NCBI GenBank assembly: GCA_937942475.1
Contig: CALDEP010000402.1
Location: 1-38,491, forward strand
Source of the DNA: an uncultured Aureispira sp.
GTDB lineage: Bacteria; Bacteroidota; Bacteroidia; Chitinophagales; Saprospiraceae
Direction: 5' to 3'
DNA: 38,491 nucleotides
Made by a program: the position numbers and the translations under genes. The notes beneath the pieces were generated by a model. It searched no databases. It saw only the letters and a program-made list of their open reading frames with translations, and had not been told where the DNA came from. Below are positions 9,259 to 17,876 of the stretch, piece after piece (the first letter of the stretch is position 1; each line of letters starts with the position of its first letter).

Positions 9259-9630
9259 ATGAGTTCTAAGACACTAAGTAGTCGTAAAAGAGTTCACAGA
9301 CGAATTAGAAAAAAAATCTCTGGAACTGCAGCTAGACCTAGATTATCGGTTTTTAGAAGCAACAAAAGCATCTATGCTCAACTAATTAATGACGATACAG
9401 CTACAACACTTGTTGCTGCTTGTTTGACAGAAGTTGAAGTTAGTGGATCAAAAATAGACCAAGCGAAAGCGGTTGGACATAAATTGGCTACCAAAGCTAT
9501 TGAAGCAGGTATTAAAACTGTAGTTTTTGATAGAAGTGGCTACATTTACCATGGTCGTGTAAAAGCTTTGGCTGAAGGTGCACGTGGGGAGCGAAAAGAA
9601 GATGGAACCAACGAATTGTTACAATTCTAA
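9259..9630 (+). CDS. rplR: 50S ribosomal protein uL18 with altered C-terminus
   Basis: 123 residues. L18 carries 5S rRNA into the large subunit. The body is typical: [35 protein letters not shown], then [23 protein letters not shown]. The family usually ends shortly after in a sequence like REAGLKF. Here the end is [15 protein letters not shown], about seven residues longer and without the GLKF signature. The reading frame runs cleanly to the stop, 11 bp before rpsE. Confidence 0.96.
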   Translation: MSSKTLSSRKRVHRRIRKKISGTAARPRLSVFRSNKSIYAQLINDDTATTLVAACLTEVEVSGSKIDQAKAVGHKLATKAIEAGIKTVVFDRSGYIYHGRVKALAEGARGERKEDGTNELLQF

Positions 9631-9641
9631 ATCTGAAAAAA

Positions 9642-10160
9642 ATGGCTAAGAAAAAAAATAATAGAGTAAAATCTGCTGAATCAGAAATGAAAGAAAAGTT
9701 AGTAGCACTTAATCGTGTTGCTAAAGTTACTAAAGGTGGACGTACATTTAGCTTTGCTGCTATTGTAGTAGTAGGAGATGGTAAAGGAACAGTAGGTCAT
9801 GGACTTGGTAAAGCTCGTGAGGTAGCTAGTGCAATCACTAAAGCTGCTGATGATGCAAAGAAAAGTCTTATCAAAGTGCCTGTATATAAAGGTACGATTC
9901 CTCATGCACAGCATGGGAAATATGGTGCAGGTAAAGTTTTGATCAAGCCTGCTGCTGATGGTACAGGAGTTATCGCTGGTGGTGCTATGCGTGCCGTTTT
10001 AGAGATGGCTGGAGTACACAATGTATTGGCTAAATCTTTGGGTAGTTCTAACCCACATAATGTAATTAAGGCAACTATCGATGCGTTGAGCAGATTACGT
10101 TCTCCTATCGATATTGCTAAAACTAGAGGAATTTCTTTACAGAAAGTTTTTGAAGGCTAA
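9642..10160 (+). CDS. rpsE: 30S ribosomal protein uS5
   Basis: 172 residues, normal for S5, a decoding-fidelity protein at the mRNA entry. The double-stranded-RNA-binding-like N-terminal domain has [42 protein letters not shown]. The C-terminal domain has [43 protein letters not shown]. It lies 19 bp upstream of rpmD. Confidence 0.98.
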   Translation: MAKKKNNRVKSAESEMKEKLVALNRVAKVTKGGRTFSFAAIVVVGDGKGTVGHGLGKAREVASAITKAADDAKKSLIKVPVYKGTIPHAQHGKYGAGKVLIKPAADGTGVIAGGAMRAVLEMAGVHNVLAKSLGSSNPHNVIKATIDALSRLRSPIDIAKTRGISLQKVFEG

Positions 10161-10179
10161 TCGTTAAATACAACTTAAA

Positions 10180-10359
10180 ATGGCTAAAATTAAAGTTACT
10201 CAAGTAAAAAGCGTCATCGATCGCCCAAAAAGGCAAAAAGCAACAATGCATGCATTGGGTTTACGTAAAATGAACCGAACTGTAGAGCATGAAGGTACGC
10301 CACAGATATTGGGTATGATTGATAGAGTTAAACATTTAGTAAAAATAGAGGAAGCTTAA
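10180..10359 (+). CDS. rpmD: 50S ribosomal protein uL30
   Basis: A 59-codon gene reading [20 protein letters not shown]..., with the L30 signature [17 protein letters not shown] followed by [16 protein letters not shown]. The ATG at 10180 and the TAA at 10357-10359 are in frame and the length is exactly what L30 requires. It occupies the conserved position between rpsE and rplO. L30 binds 5S and 23S rRNA and is non-essential in some bacteria. Confidence 0.96.
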   Translation: MAKIKVTQVKSVIDRPKRQKATMHALGLRKMNRTVEHEGTPQILGMIDRVKHLVKIEEA

Positions 10360-10435
10360 TTTCCTTCTTTTGAATAGTGTTATTCATAATTATAATTATT
10401 GGTAAATTGGTATCAATAAGATAATTTCAAATAAG

Positions 10436-11122
10436 ATGAAACTTAATAATTTAAAACCTGCTAAAGGTTCCGTTAAAAATAGAAAACGTATCGCTCGTGG
10501 TGTAGGTGCTGGTTCAGGACGTACTGCTACTCGTGGACATAAAGGTGCTAAATCTCGTTCAGGATTCTCTAACATGAGATATTTTGAAGGTGGTCAAATG
10601 CCATTACAAAAGATAGCTCCTAAACGTGGATTTAAAAACACACACCGTCGTTATCAATCTACTAGACCTGGTGAGTTTACTCCAATGAATTTAAATCAAT
10701 TGGAATATTTCGCAGGCAAGCATAGCTTAACAGAAATTACACCTTCCATTTTAATGGAATTGGGACTTATTTCAGGAACAGCTTATTGCAAGGTATTAGC
10801 TACTGGCGAATTAAAAACCGCTTTAGAAGTTACTGCTAACCGTTTTTCTGCATCTGCTAAAAAAGCAATTTTGGATGCTGGTGGAAAAGCTTTCTTACAA
10901 TTCAAACTAAACACACTTCAGGGTCTTGCTGATGCAAATGGTGTAGATAAAGTTGATCTAGCGCTTATTCGCAAGCATTTCAGTTATGTAGGAGAAGATG
11001 ACATGGTGCATGTTATTGCAGATGGTACAATCTCAAACAAACTTACTCTAGAAGTAAATAAAATTTCGGAAGAAGCTAAGTCTCAAATTGAAGCCCTAGG
11101 TGGATCTGTAGTTTTAGTATAG
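10436..11122 (+). CDS. rplO: 50S ribosomal protein uL15 with duplicated C-terminal domain
   Basis: 228 residues, whereas L15 is normally about 145-150. Residues 1-80 are the extended rRNA-binding arm (KPAKGSVKNRKRIARGVGAGSG, RGHKGAKSRSGF, FEGGQMPLQKIAPKRGF). Residues about 85-154 are the normal C-terminal domain, ending SAKKAILDAGGKAFL. Residues about 157-228 then repeat the same pattern, ending EEAKSQIEALGGSVVLV. The two align with a one-residue gap, and 11 of 33 positions are identical in the last part, including the terminal GG. I read this as an internal duplication of the L15/L18e-type domain. The frame is open and uses ordinary codons. Confidence 0.96.
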   Translation: MKLNNLKPAKGSVKNRKRIARGVGAGSGRTATRGHKGAKSRSGFSNMRYFEGGQMPLQKIAPKRGFKNTHRRYQSTRPGEFTPMNLNQLEYFAGKHSLTEITPSILMELGLISGTAYCKVLATGELKTALEVTANRFSASAKKAILDAGGKAFLQFKLNTLQGLADANGVDKVDLALIRKHFSYVGEDDMVHVIADGTISNKLTLEVNKISEEAKSQIEALGGSVVLV

Positions 11123-11127
11123 GTATC

Positions 11128-11164
11128 AAAAAGAATTGAAGGAAATACTCTTTCAATTCTTTTT
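11128..11164 (+). terminator. Hairpin with U-tract between rplO and secY
   Basis: A perfect 13-bp stem (AAAAAGAATTGAA, 11128-11140; TTCAATTCTTTTT, 11152-11164) encloses an 11-nt loop. The 3' arm ends in five T residues, as in intrinsic terminators, but the stem is AT-rich. Because secY follows in the same direction, it may only partly stop transcription and lower secY output relative to ribosomal proteins. Confidence 0.5.
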
Positions 11165-11194
11165 GCGCTCTTCATCTAATAATATCTTAAGATA

Positions 11195-12535
11195 ATGAAT
11201 GGTTTAATCAAAAAATTACAAGACATCTGGGCTGTAGAAGAATTGCGTAACCGCATCCTTCTTACTGTTGGGTTTCTTGCAGTTTATCGCTTTGGAAGTT
11301 TTATTATTTTGCCTGGTATCAATGCAGAAGCATTAGCTAAAGCAGTGGGTTCTAACTCTGGTGGTTTAATAGGACTTTTAGATACATTTACAGGAGGTTC
11401 TTTCTTTAAAGCGGCAGTGTTTGCATTGGGTATTATGCCCTATATATCCGCCTCTATTATTGTACAACTACTAGGATTTGCTGTACCTTATTTCCAAAAA
11501 CTTCAGAAAGATGGAGAAAATGGACAAAGGAAGTTGAACCAAATTACTAGAGTTATTACGATTGCAATTACAATAGTACAAGGATCTGCTTATTTAACCT
11601 ATTTGAATTCACAGCAAGGGGTTATTATGCCTCAGATTCCACCTACTGTATTCTGGTTGGCGAATATTATTATTCTTACAGCTGGTACTGTATTCTGTAT
11701 GTGGTTGGGAGAGCGTATTACTGACAAGGGAATTGGTAATGGTATTTCATTATTGATTACAGCAGGTATTATTGCTGCTTTACCAGGTGCTTTCGTGAGT
11801 GAATTTGAATTAAAACTAGGTCAAGGACAATTGGTTATTTTTATTCTAGAAATGGCTTTGTTTGTTGCTGTAGTAATGGCAAGTGTTGCTTTAGTACAAG
11901 CAGTTCGGAAAATAAAAATTCAATTTGCTAAGCATATGATTGGACGAAATAATCTAACTGAGTTAGGAACTGAAAGAGATTATTTACCAATCAAGTTAAA
12001 TGCAGCAGGTGTAATGCCAATTATCTTTGCACAAGCATTAATGTTTGTACCAGGGGCAATTGCAGGAGCTTTAGGAAGTGATAGTGGCTTTTGGGTCATA
12101 CTAGCGGATTTTAAATCTGTACCGTATAATGTCGTGTTCTTTTTACTAGTTGTTATCTTTACTTATGTATATACAGCTTTAATTGTAAATCCACAACAAT
12201 ATGCAGATCACTTGAAACGTCAAAATGCGTTTATTCCAGGTGTTAAGCAAGGGAACGATACCGCTGAATATATTGATGAGGTAACTACATTAGTAACACT
12301 ACCTGGGTCAATTGCTTTAGGGCTAATTTCTATTATTCCTGGCATTGCTGCGGCTACCATCACAACCAATGTTGGTTTTGCAATCTTCTTTGGAGGAACG
12401 TCATTATTGATTCTTGTAGCAGTTGTTTTGGATACATTACAGCAAGTTGATGGACATTTATCCATGCATGGATATGATGTTAGAAAAATCAAAGGAAGAA
12501 CTAGAACTACTGAAACAGAGGATTCAGTACTCTAA
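11195..12535 (+). CDS. secY: Protein translocase channel subunit SecY
   Basis: 446 residues, normal for SecY, the ten-helix channel of the Sec translocon. Typical parts: helix 1 (ILLTVGFLAVYRFGSFIILPGI), the plug region following GLLDTFTGGSFFKAAVFALGIMPYISASIIVQLL, the cytosolic loop ending in LPIKLNAAGVMPIIFAQALM, and KRQNAFIPGVKQGNDTAEYI. It retains the spc-operon position after rplO. Neither adk nor map follows; infA is next, 118 bp downstream. Confidence 0.98.
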   Translation: MNGLIKKLQDIWAVEELRNRILLTVGFLAVYRFGSFIILPGINAEALAKAVGSNSGGLIGLLDTFTGGSFFKAAVFALGIMPYISASIIVQLLGFAVPYFQKLQKDGENGQRKLNQITRVITIAITIVQGSAYLTYLNSQQGVIMPQIPPTVFWLANIIILTAGTVFCMWLGERITDKGIGNGISLLITAGIIAALPGAFVSEFELKLGQGQLVIFILEMALFVAVVMASVALVQAVRKIKIQFAKHMIGRNNLTELGTERDYLPIKLNAAGVMPIIFAQALMFVPGAIAGALGSDSGFWVILADFKSVPYNVVFFLLVVIFTYVYTALIVNPQQYADHLKRQNAFIPGVKQGNDTAEYIDEVTTLVTLPGSIALGLISIIPGIAAATITTNVGFAIFFGGTSLLILVAVVLDTLQQVDGHLSMHGYDVRKIKGRTRTTETEDSVL

Positions 12536-12653
12536 AAAAAGGAAGAATAAAATCAAACGGCCTAAGTTATTTGTAAGTTATTATTAATTAGACATTTAAA
12601 AATTAGGTTATTTAAATTAATATTTAGATATTCGCAGTCCGAAAAGAAGATCT

Positions 12654-12872
12654 ATGGCTAAGCAAGAATTAATCCGGCAGGATGGAATTATTACCGAAGC
12701 ATTGTCAAATGCAATGTTTAGAGTTCAGTTAGAAAACGAGCATATTATTATCGCTACTATTTCTGGAAAGATGAGAATGAATTATATTCGTATTTTACCA
12801 GGTGACAAAGTAGCTGTTGAAATGTCTCCATATGATTTAACCAGAGGGCGCATAATTTATCGTTATAAATAA
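12654..12872 (+). CDS. infA: Translation initiation factor IF-1
   Basis: 72 residues, exactly the usual length of IF-1, an OB-fold protein that occupies the ribosomal A site during initiation. [30 protein letters not shown] and [31 protein letters not shown](I)YRYK are diagnostic. It lies 14 bp before rpmJ. Confidence 0.98.
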   Translation: MAKQELIRQDGIITEALSNAMFRVQLENEHIIIATISGKMRMNYIRILPGDKVAVEMSPYDLTRGRIIYRYK

Positions 12873-12886
12873 AATTAACCAGAATC

Positions 12887-13003
12887 ATGAAAGTAAGACC
12901 ATCTGTAAAAAAGCGTTCTGTCGATTGTAAGATCGTACGCCGACATGGTAAAGTTTACATTATAAATAAAAAAAATCCTAAGTTCAAGCAACGTCAAGGA
13001 TAA
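12887..13003 (+). CDS. rpmJ: 50S ribosomal protein bL36, zinc-free form
   Basis: A 38-codon gene, [20 protein letters not shown] then [18 protein letters not shown], with ATG at 12887 and TAA at 13001-13003. In zinc-binding L36 a CxxC pair, another Cys and a His bind the metal. Here only Cys14 remains and the others are Ser, Asn and Phe, so this is the zinc-independent form common in Bacteroidota. It keeps the conserved infA-rpmJ-rpsM order. Confidence 0.96.
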   Translation: MKVRPSVKKRSVDCKIVRRHGKVYIINKKNPKFKQRQG

Positions 13004-13034
13004 TTAATAGAAGCATAAATTTTAATAGTTAGAT

Positions 13035-13412
13035 ATGGCTCGTATTGCAGGGGTAGACTTACCCAAGAACAAGAGAGGTGTAATTGGCCTAACATACATC
13101 TATGGTATCGGCCTTACTTCATCAAAGAAAATTCTAAGTGAAGCTGAGATTGATGAAAGTGTCAAAGTAAGAGAATGGAGTGATAAAGATATCAAAAGCA
13201 TTCGTCAAATTCTTGCTGACTCACATACCGTAGAGGGACAATTACGTACTGAAATCCAATTGAATATCAAGCGTCTTATGGACATTGCTTGTTATAGAGG
13301 ATTACGTCACAGAAAAGGTTTGCCTTTGCGTGGACAACGTACACAGACTAATGCTCGTACTCGTAAGGGTAAACGTAAGACTGTTGCGAACAAAAAGAAA
13401 GCAGGTAAATAA
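13035..13412 (+). CDS. rpsM: 30S ribosomal protein uS13
   Basis: 125 residues, normal for S13, which contacts P-site tRNA and forms intersubunit bridges with L5. [26 protein letters not shown] begins the helix-two-turn-helix domain. The basic C-terminus [37 protein letters not shown] is typical. It lies 31 bp after rpmJ and 38 bp before rpsK. Confidence 0.98.
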   Translation: MARIAGVDLPKNKRGVIGLTYIYGIGLTSSKKILSEAEIDESVKVREWSDKDIKSIRQILADSHTVEGQLRTEIQLNIKRLMDIACYRGLRHRKGLPLRGQRTQTNARTRKGKRKTVANKKKAGK

Positions 13413-13450
13413 TAAATAAAATCTAATCGACTAGATTATATAATATAGTT

Positions 13451-13837
13451 ATGGCAAAGTCTAAAAAAATAAAAAAGAAGAACGTAAAAGTTGAAGCGCA
13501 AGGTCAAGCTCACATACGTGCATCATTCAACAATATTATTGTCACTTTGACAAATAATGCGGGTCAAACAATCTCTTGGGGTTCTGCTGGTAAAGCAAAC
13601 TTTAGAGGTTCTAAGAAAAACACGCCTTATGCTGCTCAAATTGCTGCTACTGATGCAGCTAAAGAAGCATATGATTGTGGTCTAAGAAGTGTTACTGTAT
13701 ATGTAAAAGGACCAGGTTCTGGACGTGAAGCAGCAATCCGTGCGATTGATGCTGCTGGAATCAAAGTTTTGACGATCTTAGACGTGACGCCGATGCCTCA
13801 TAATGGCTGTCGTCCTCCTAAGAAACGTAGAGTATAA
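13451..13837 (+). CDS. rpsK: 30S ribosomal protein uS11
   Basis: 128 residues, normal for S11, a platform protein near the mRNA exit. After a lysine-rich start it has [43 protein letters not shown] and ends [28 protein letters not shown]. In that C-terminal motif, the Asn-Gly pair is the isoaspartate site known in other bacteria. It lies 71 bp before rpsD. Confidence 0.98.
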   Translation: MAKSKKIKKKNVKVEAQGQAHIRASFNNIIVTLTNNAGQTISWGSAGKANFRGSKKNTPYAAQIAATDAAKEAYDCGLRSVTVYVKGPGSGREAAIRAIDAAGIKVLTILDVTPMPHNGCRPPKKRRV

Positions 13838-13908
13838 AAAATTAAAATCGGTTGCAAATGCCCTTCTATTGATGGGATTGGTAGTTGTAACACAAATGTT
13901 ATTAAGAA

Positions 13909-14523
13909 ATGGCAAGGTACACAGGACCTAGATCAAAGAAAGCAAGAGCTCTTGGCGAAGCTATCTTTGGTTACGATAAAGTTTTTGAAAAGAAAAAATA
14001 CGGCCCAGGACAACATGGTCCTTCTAAGCGTCGTAAACAAAAATCGGATTATGCTATCCAATTAACGGAGAAGCAAAAAGCTAAATATACCTATGGTGTA
14101 TTAGAGCGTCAATTCCGTAAAATGTTTGAGAAAGCAAGCAGACAAGATGGTAAAACAGGTGAAAACTTGTTCAAACTATTGGAATCTCGTTTAGACAATA
14201 CTGTCTTCCGTTTAGGAATCGCTCCTACTCGTAGAGCTGCTCGCCAGTTAGTTGCACACAAGCACATCGCTGTGAATGGAGTCGTAACTAATATTGCCTC
14301 TTGTATATTGAGTCCTGGTGACACAATTCAAGTTCGAGGTAAATCTCAAGGAATGGAGTCTATTACAGAGTCTATTAGCTCAAATTCTCAAAATGTTCGC
14401 AAATTCCCTTGGTTGGAGTGGAGTGGAGATAAAATGGAAGGTACTTATATCCAAGCACCTAACAGAGATGAGATTCCAGAGAAGATCAACGAGCAATTAA
14501 TCGTAGAACTTTACTCGAAATAA
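13909..14523 (+). CDS. rpsD: 30S ribosomal protein uS4
   Basis: 204 residues, normal for S4, a primary 16S-binding protein and the alpha-operon repressor in E. coli. [21 protein letters not shown] lacks the N-terminal cysteine cluster, so it is the zinc-free type. [33 protein letters not shown] is typical. The S4 RNA-binding domain is seen at [36 protein letters not shown] (about residues 93-128). It is followed by a hairpin and then rpoA. Confidence 0.98.
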   Translation: MARYTGPRSKKARALGEAIFGYDKVFEKKKYGPGQHGPSKRRKQKSDYAIQLTEKQKAKYTYGVLERQFRKMFEKASRQDGKTGENLFKLLESRLDNTVFRLGIAPTRRAARQLVAHKHIAVNGVVTNIASCILSPGDTIQVRGKSQGMESITESISSNSQNVRKFPWLEWSGDKMEGTYIQAPNRDEIPEKINEQLIVELYSK

Positions 14524-14551
14524 TCCTTTTTTAAGGAAAGTACTTTTACTG

Positions 14552-14582
14552 TTTTTAGGACTTCATCATGAAGTCCTAAAAA
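14552..14582. repeat. 14-bp inverted repeat between rpsD and rpoA
   Basis: TTTTTAGGACTTCA (14552-14565) pairs perfectly with TGAAGTCCTAAAAA (14569-14582) around a 3-nt loop. On the plus-strand RNA the U-run is on the 5' arm, so it does not have the shape of a plus-strand intrinsic terminator. It may be a stabilising or processing hairpin in the alpha-operon mRNA, or a minus-strand terminator guarding against antisense transcription. Confidence 0.6.
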
Positions 14583-14642
14583 TCGTTTAAGGCAATTGTC
14601 AATTTAATTAGAAATTCTCCACCAACAGATACTAATAATCTT

Positions 14643-15641
14643 ATGAGTTTATTAAACTTCCAAAAACCAGATAAAATCCTTCTTAAGAAAGCAGATGATT
14701 TTGATGGTCAATTTGAATTTAAACCTCTAGAGCCTGGCTTTGGTCAAACTATTGGTAATTCTTTACGTCGTGTATTGTTATCTTCTTTAGAAGGATTTGC
14801 AATTTCTGCGGTTCGTATTCGTGGTGTCGATCATGAATTTTCTTCTATCAAAGGTGTGGTTGAAGATGTTGTTGATATCATCTTGAATCTGAAACAAGTT
14901 CGTTTAAAGCATTTGTTAGAGGGCGAAGGTGAAGAAACTGAAAAAATTTATGCTACCATCAGTGGTAAAGATACTTTTACTGCGGGTGATTTAGGTGAGG
15001 CAACAAATGTTTTTGATGTAACTAATCCTGATTTAGTAATCTGTCACATGGAAACTTCTATTACTTTGGAAGTTGAATTGACAGTTACAAAAGGTAGAGG
15101 TTATGTTTCTGCAGAAGAAAACTTGCCTAAAGATGCTCCAATTGGATACATTCCAATTGATGCGATCTATACGCCAATCAAAAATGTAAAATATGCAGTT
15201 TCTAGTAGTCGTGTTGGTCAACACACCGATTATGAGAAATTAACTATAGATTTGAAAACAGATGGTACTATTCATCCTGAATATGCGATCAAAGAAGCTT
15301 CTAAAATTTTGATTCAACACTTGATGTTAATCTCTGATGAGAACATTACGTTTGATGATGATTCTAGAAAAGAAGATAATATTGTGGATGAGCACATCTT
15401 GCACATGCGTAAATTATTGAAAACTTCTTTGGAAGACTTAGATCTTTCTGTTCGTGCATACAACTGTTTGAAAGCTGCTAAGATCAATTCTTTGGCTGAC
15501 TTGGTACAGTTCGAAACACATGAACTATTGAAATTCCGTAACTTTGGTAAAAAGTCTTTGGTTGAGATCGAAGAACTTTTAGTTGAAAAAAGCCTTTCTT
15601 TCGGAATGGACTTGTCTAAATACAAATTAGACGAAGAGTAA
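14643..15641 (+). CDS. rpoA: RNA polymerase alpha subunit
   Basis: 332 residues, the usual length. The N-terminal assembly domain has FKPLEPGFGQTIGNSLRRVLLSSLEGFAISAVRI (residues about 27-60) and GYIPIDAIYTPIKNVKYAV. The C-terminal domain, which binds UP elements and activators, has SVRAYNCLKAAKINSLADLVQF and RNFGKKSLVEIEELLVEKSLSFGM. It sits in the conserved rpsD-rpoA-rplQ order, 112 bp before rplQ. Confidence 0.98.
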   Translation: MSLLNFQKPDKILLKKADDFDGQFEFKPLEPGFGQTIGNSLRRVLLSSLEGFAISAVRIRGVDHEFSSIKGVVEDVVDIILNLKQVRLKHLLEGEGEETEKIYATISGKDTFTAGDLGEATNVFDVTNPDLVICHMETSITLEVELTVTKGRGYVSAEENLPKDAPIGYIPIDAIYTPIKNVKYAVSSSRVGQHTDYEKLTIDLKTDGTIHPEYAIKEASKILIQHLMLISDENITFDDDSRKEDNIVDEHILHMRKLLKTSLEDLDLSVRAYNCLKAAKINSLADLVQFETHELLKFRNFGKKSLVEIEELLVEKSLSFGMDLSKYKLDEE

Positions 15642-15753
15642 GCATTTAATTAGCGTACATTATTAAATGTACCTATCTTATTATAAATATTGCAGTAACG
15701 GAAACGTCTATTTAGATTTGGAGTATGTGCTGCGACGTAAATGATCATTAATC

Positions 15754-16287
15754 ATGAGACACGGTAAAAAGTTTAACCACCTTAGTAGAAAAAAAGGACA
15801 TCGTAAAGCATTGTTGAAAAACATGTCGATTTCTTTGATTACACACAAACGTATTAGAACAACTGTTGCTAAAGCTAAAGCTTTACGTCAGTACATCGAG
15901 CCTTTGTTAACTAGAGCGAGAAAAGCTGCTAGTGAAGAAAAAATTAAAGATGCTACACATCACAGACGTGTAATCTTTGGTCACTTACAAAACAAAGAGG
16001 CTGTAAAGATATTGTTTGGTGAAATCGCAATGAAAATTGCTGATCGTCCAGGTGGTTATGTTCGTATCTTACGTACAGGTTTCCGTCAAAATGATGCCGC
16101 TGATATGTGTATTATCGAGTTGGTTGATTTCAATACGGATGCTTTAGAAACTCAAACTACTAAGAAAAAACGTACTCGTCGTGGAAGAAAGAAAAAATCT
16201 GACACAACAACAACTACAGAAGCAGCTGTTGAAGGAACGGAAGATACAGTAGTTGATACTGATGATACCACCAAAGAGGAAGAATAG
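15754..16287 (+). CDS. rplQ: 50S ribosomal protein bL17 with charged C-terminal extension
   Basis: 177 residues; the conserved L17 domain is about 115. [24 protein letters not shown] and [27 protein letters not shown] are characteristic. After residue 130 comes a basic patch ([12 protein letters not shown]), then a Thr/Asp/Glu-rich end (residues about 150-177). L17 extensions are common in Bacteroidota, but this is on the long side. It is the last gene of the cluster, followed 20 bp later by a strong terminator. Confidence 0.97.
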   Translation: MRHGKKFNHLSRKKGHRKALLKNMSISLITHKRIRTTVAKAKALRQYIEPLLTRARKAASEEKIKDATHHRRVIFGHLQNKEAVKILFGEIAMKIADRPGGYVRILRTGFRQNDAADMCIIELVDFNTDALETQTTKKKRTRRGRKKKSDTTTTTEAAVEGTEDTVVDTDDTTKEEE

Positions 16288-16307
16288 TCATCCTTTTTTA
16301 TGATAAT

Positions 16308-16342
16308 AAAAGTCATCTCGGAATATTTCGAGATGACTTTTT
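16308..16342 (+). terminator. Intrinsic terminator of the ribosomal-protein cluster
   Basis: AAAAGTCATCTCG (16308-16320) pairs perfectly with CGAGATGACTTTT (16329-16341). The stem can be extended inward by a G-U and two A-U pairs. T residues run past the stem (TTTTTGTTTTT). It marks the end of a roughly 16-kb run of same-direction translation genes. Confidence 0.85.
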
Positions 16343-16382
16343 GTTTTTACACTAGAATCGATCTGCTTATAAGTTTGCCCAA

Positions 16383-17810
16383 ATGAGAGCCTTGTTTAAA
16401 TATATCAATGTTGTGTTACAACAGATGCTAGGAGAGGAGCTGGATGCTAAGATTAAGCACTATTTCTTGACAGGTGCCTACAAGTCTATTGTGATGCAAG
16501 GCTCGATTGCTTTGCTGACCTTCTTTACCGCTTTATTCATTGCTAGAGTAACAGGAGATACAGGATTTGGTATTTATACGACTGTTTTTACTTGGATCTC
16601 GATTATTAGCGTGGGAGCTACTCTGGGTTTAGATGATTTGCTCTTAAAGCAATTGCCTATTTACCACGAAAATAAAAATGCTTCTAAAATTAGAGGTATT
16701 TTATCTTGGTCAAATTGGCTAGGATTGAGTTTTGGCTTACTGTGTACAATCATCCTGCTATTATTAGCTAACTTTTCAGGAATAGAAACGCTCAATCGAT
16801 ATGTAGACTATTTCTTTTGGGCAGCATGGGTGATTCCTTTATTTGTCTTGATGCACATCAATCAGGCGGCTTTGAGAGGCTTACATTTGTTTGGATGGGG
16901 GCAGTTTGCTGAAAAATTTGTACAGCCGTTCTCCTTCTTTTTGATTTTGTTACTTTTCTATGTCCTACAGGATTATGAATTGACAGATGAATATGCCATT
17001 CTAGCAAGAACGACCTCTTTTCTGATAACGGCAATTGTTGCGCTGTTTTTGTTATTCAAATTCACGGCTGTTTATAAGAAAGAAACAGCTCTTCCAAGTA
17101 AGTTAGAGATTACTAACACACAGGCTGGAGACAATAAAGCAAGCTATGAAATTAAGTATTGGTGGGGAAGTTGCCGATACTTTGCCATCACCTCTTTACT
17201 CTATATTATTAACACTCGAATAGACATCTTATTCTTGAGTTTATATCAAATTCCAGAAGCCGAAATTGGATATTACAATGCAGCATTGAAGCTATCAGAT
17301 ATGGCTTTGATTCCTTTTGCTGTTTTATACACGGTTACAGCACCTATGTTTTCCACTCTATACGCTAACAATAAACAGAAGGAACTACAAGTCTTTTTTA
17401 CCAAAACAACTCGCTTAGCTTGTTTTATTATTACAATAATCTTACTGGTTTTAGTTTTAGGAGGAGAATGGTTTTTAGGGCTGTTTGGAGAAAATTTTAA
17501 AACAGGATATTCCATCCTACTTATACTCTGCGTCACTAAATTTGTCCATGTCTTTGTAGGTCCTGTCAACTATTTATTAATGATGGTTAATTTGGAAAAA
17601 GAAGCGACTTGGGTTTTATTGGCAAGCGTTTTATTAACGATGGGGCTGCACACGATTTGGATACCACTTTATGGAATTGAAGGTGCAGGCTGTGCTACTT
17701 TGGTTGGTTTGTTGTTATTTGAGGTTTTGGTAAGTTGGCTAGCCTACAAGAAAGCAGGAATAGTACCAACAGTATTAGGACGCTTTTTTTTTAGAAAGGA
17801 TAAATTTTAA
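16383..17810 (+). CDS. Polysaccharide flippase / oligosaccharide transporter (Wzx/MATE-like)
   Basis: 475 residues, almost entirely hydrophobic with about 12-14 predicted membrane helices, matching the polysaccharide biosynthesis/flippase (MOP superfamily) fold. After a 30-residue polar start, the first helix region has GSIALLTFFTALFIARVTGDTGFGIYTTVFTW, a pattern seen in Wzx proteins, where a helix is followed by a G-x-G-Y-type loop. The second half repeats it (RIDILFLSLYQIPEAEIGYYNAALKLSDM). Proteins of this type move lipid-linked sugars across the inner membrane. No other glycan genes are adjacent, so the substrate is unknown. It begins 41 bp after the terminator. Confidence 0.82.
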   Translation: MRALFKYINVVLQQMLGEELDAKIKHYFLTGAYKSIVMQGSIALLTFFTALFIARVTGDTGFGIYTTVFTWISIISVGATLGLDDLLLKQLPIYHENKNASKIRGILSWSNWLGLSFGLLCTIILLLLANFSGIETLNRYVDYFFWAAWVIPLFVLMHINQAALRGLHLFGWGQFAEKFVQPFSFFLILLLFYVLQDYELTDEYAILARTTSFLITAIVALFLLFKFTAVYKKETALPSKLEITNTQAGDNKASYEIKYWWGSCRYFAITSLLYIINTRIDILFLSLYQIPEAEIGYYNAALKLSDMALIPFAVLYTVTAPMFSTLYANNKQKELQVFFTKTTRLACFIITIILLVLVLGGEWFLGLFGENFKTGYSILLILCVTKFVHVFVGPVNYLLMMVNLEKEATWVLLASVLLTMGLHTIWIPLYGIEGAGCATLVGLLLFEVLVSWLAYKKAGIVPTVLGRFFFRKDKF

Positions 17811-17820
17811 AAATAATTCT

Positions 17821-17828
17821 TACCTTTG
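17821..17828 (+). promoter_or_regulatory. Promoter -7 element (TACCTTTG) upstream of the cation exchanger
   Basis: TACCTTTG matches TAnnTTTG exactly and lies 49 bp before the ATG at 17877, a suitable distance. No TTG was found at the -33 position. It would give the exchanger its own start separate from the flippase. Confidence 0.5.
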
Positions 17829-17876
17829 TTTTTAATAGAAAAGGAACGTAAATTATAAGCATTAAGAAATATAATC

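Noticed and set aside
12887-13003. Loss of zinc ligands in bL36 and uS14 as a novelty
   Set aside because: Zinc-free forms of both proteins are common in Bacteroidota; recorded in the features only.
14552-14582. Long hairpin between rpsD and rpoA as a plus-strand terminator
   Set aside because: The U-run is on the 5' arm and the 3' side ends in A residues, so it does not have plus-strand terminator form. rpoA and rplQ must also be transcribed beyond it.
15314-15625. Open frame of 103 codons on the minus strand inside rpoA
   Set aside because: It overlaps the conserved rpoA C-terminal domain on the other strand and resembles no protein; it is a shadow frame.
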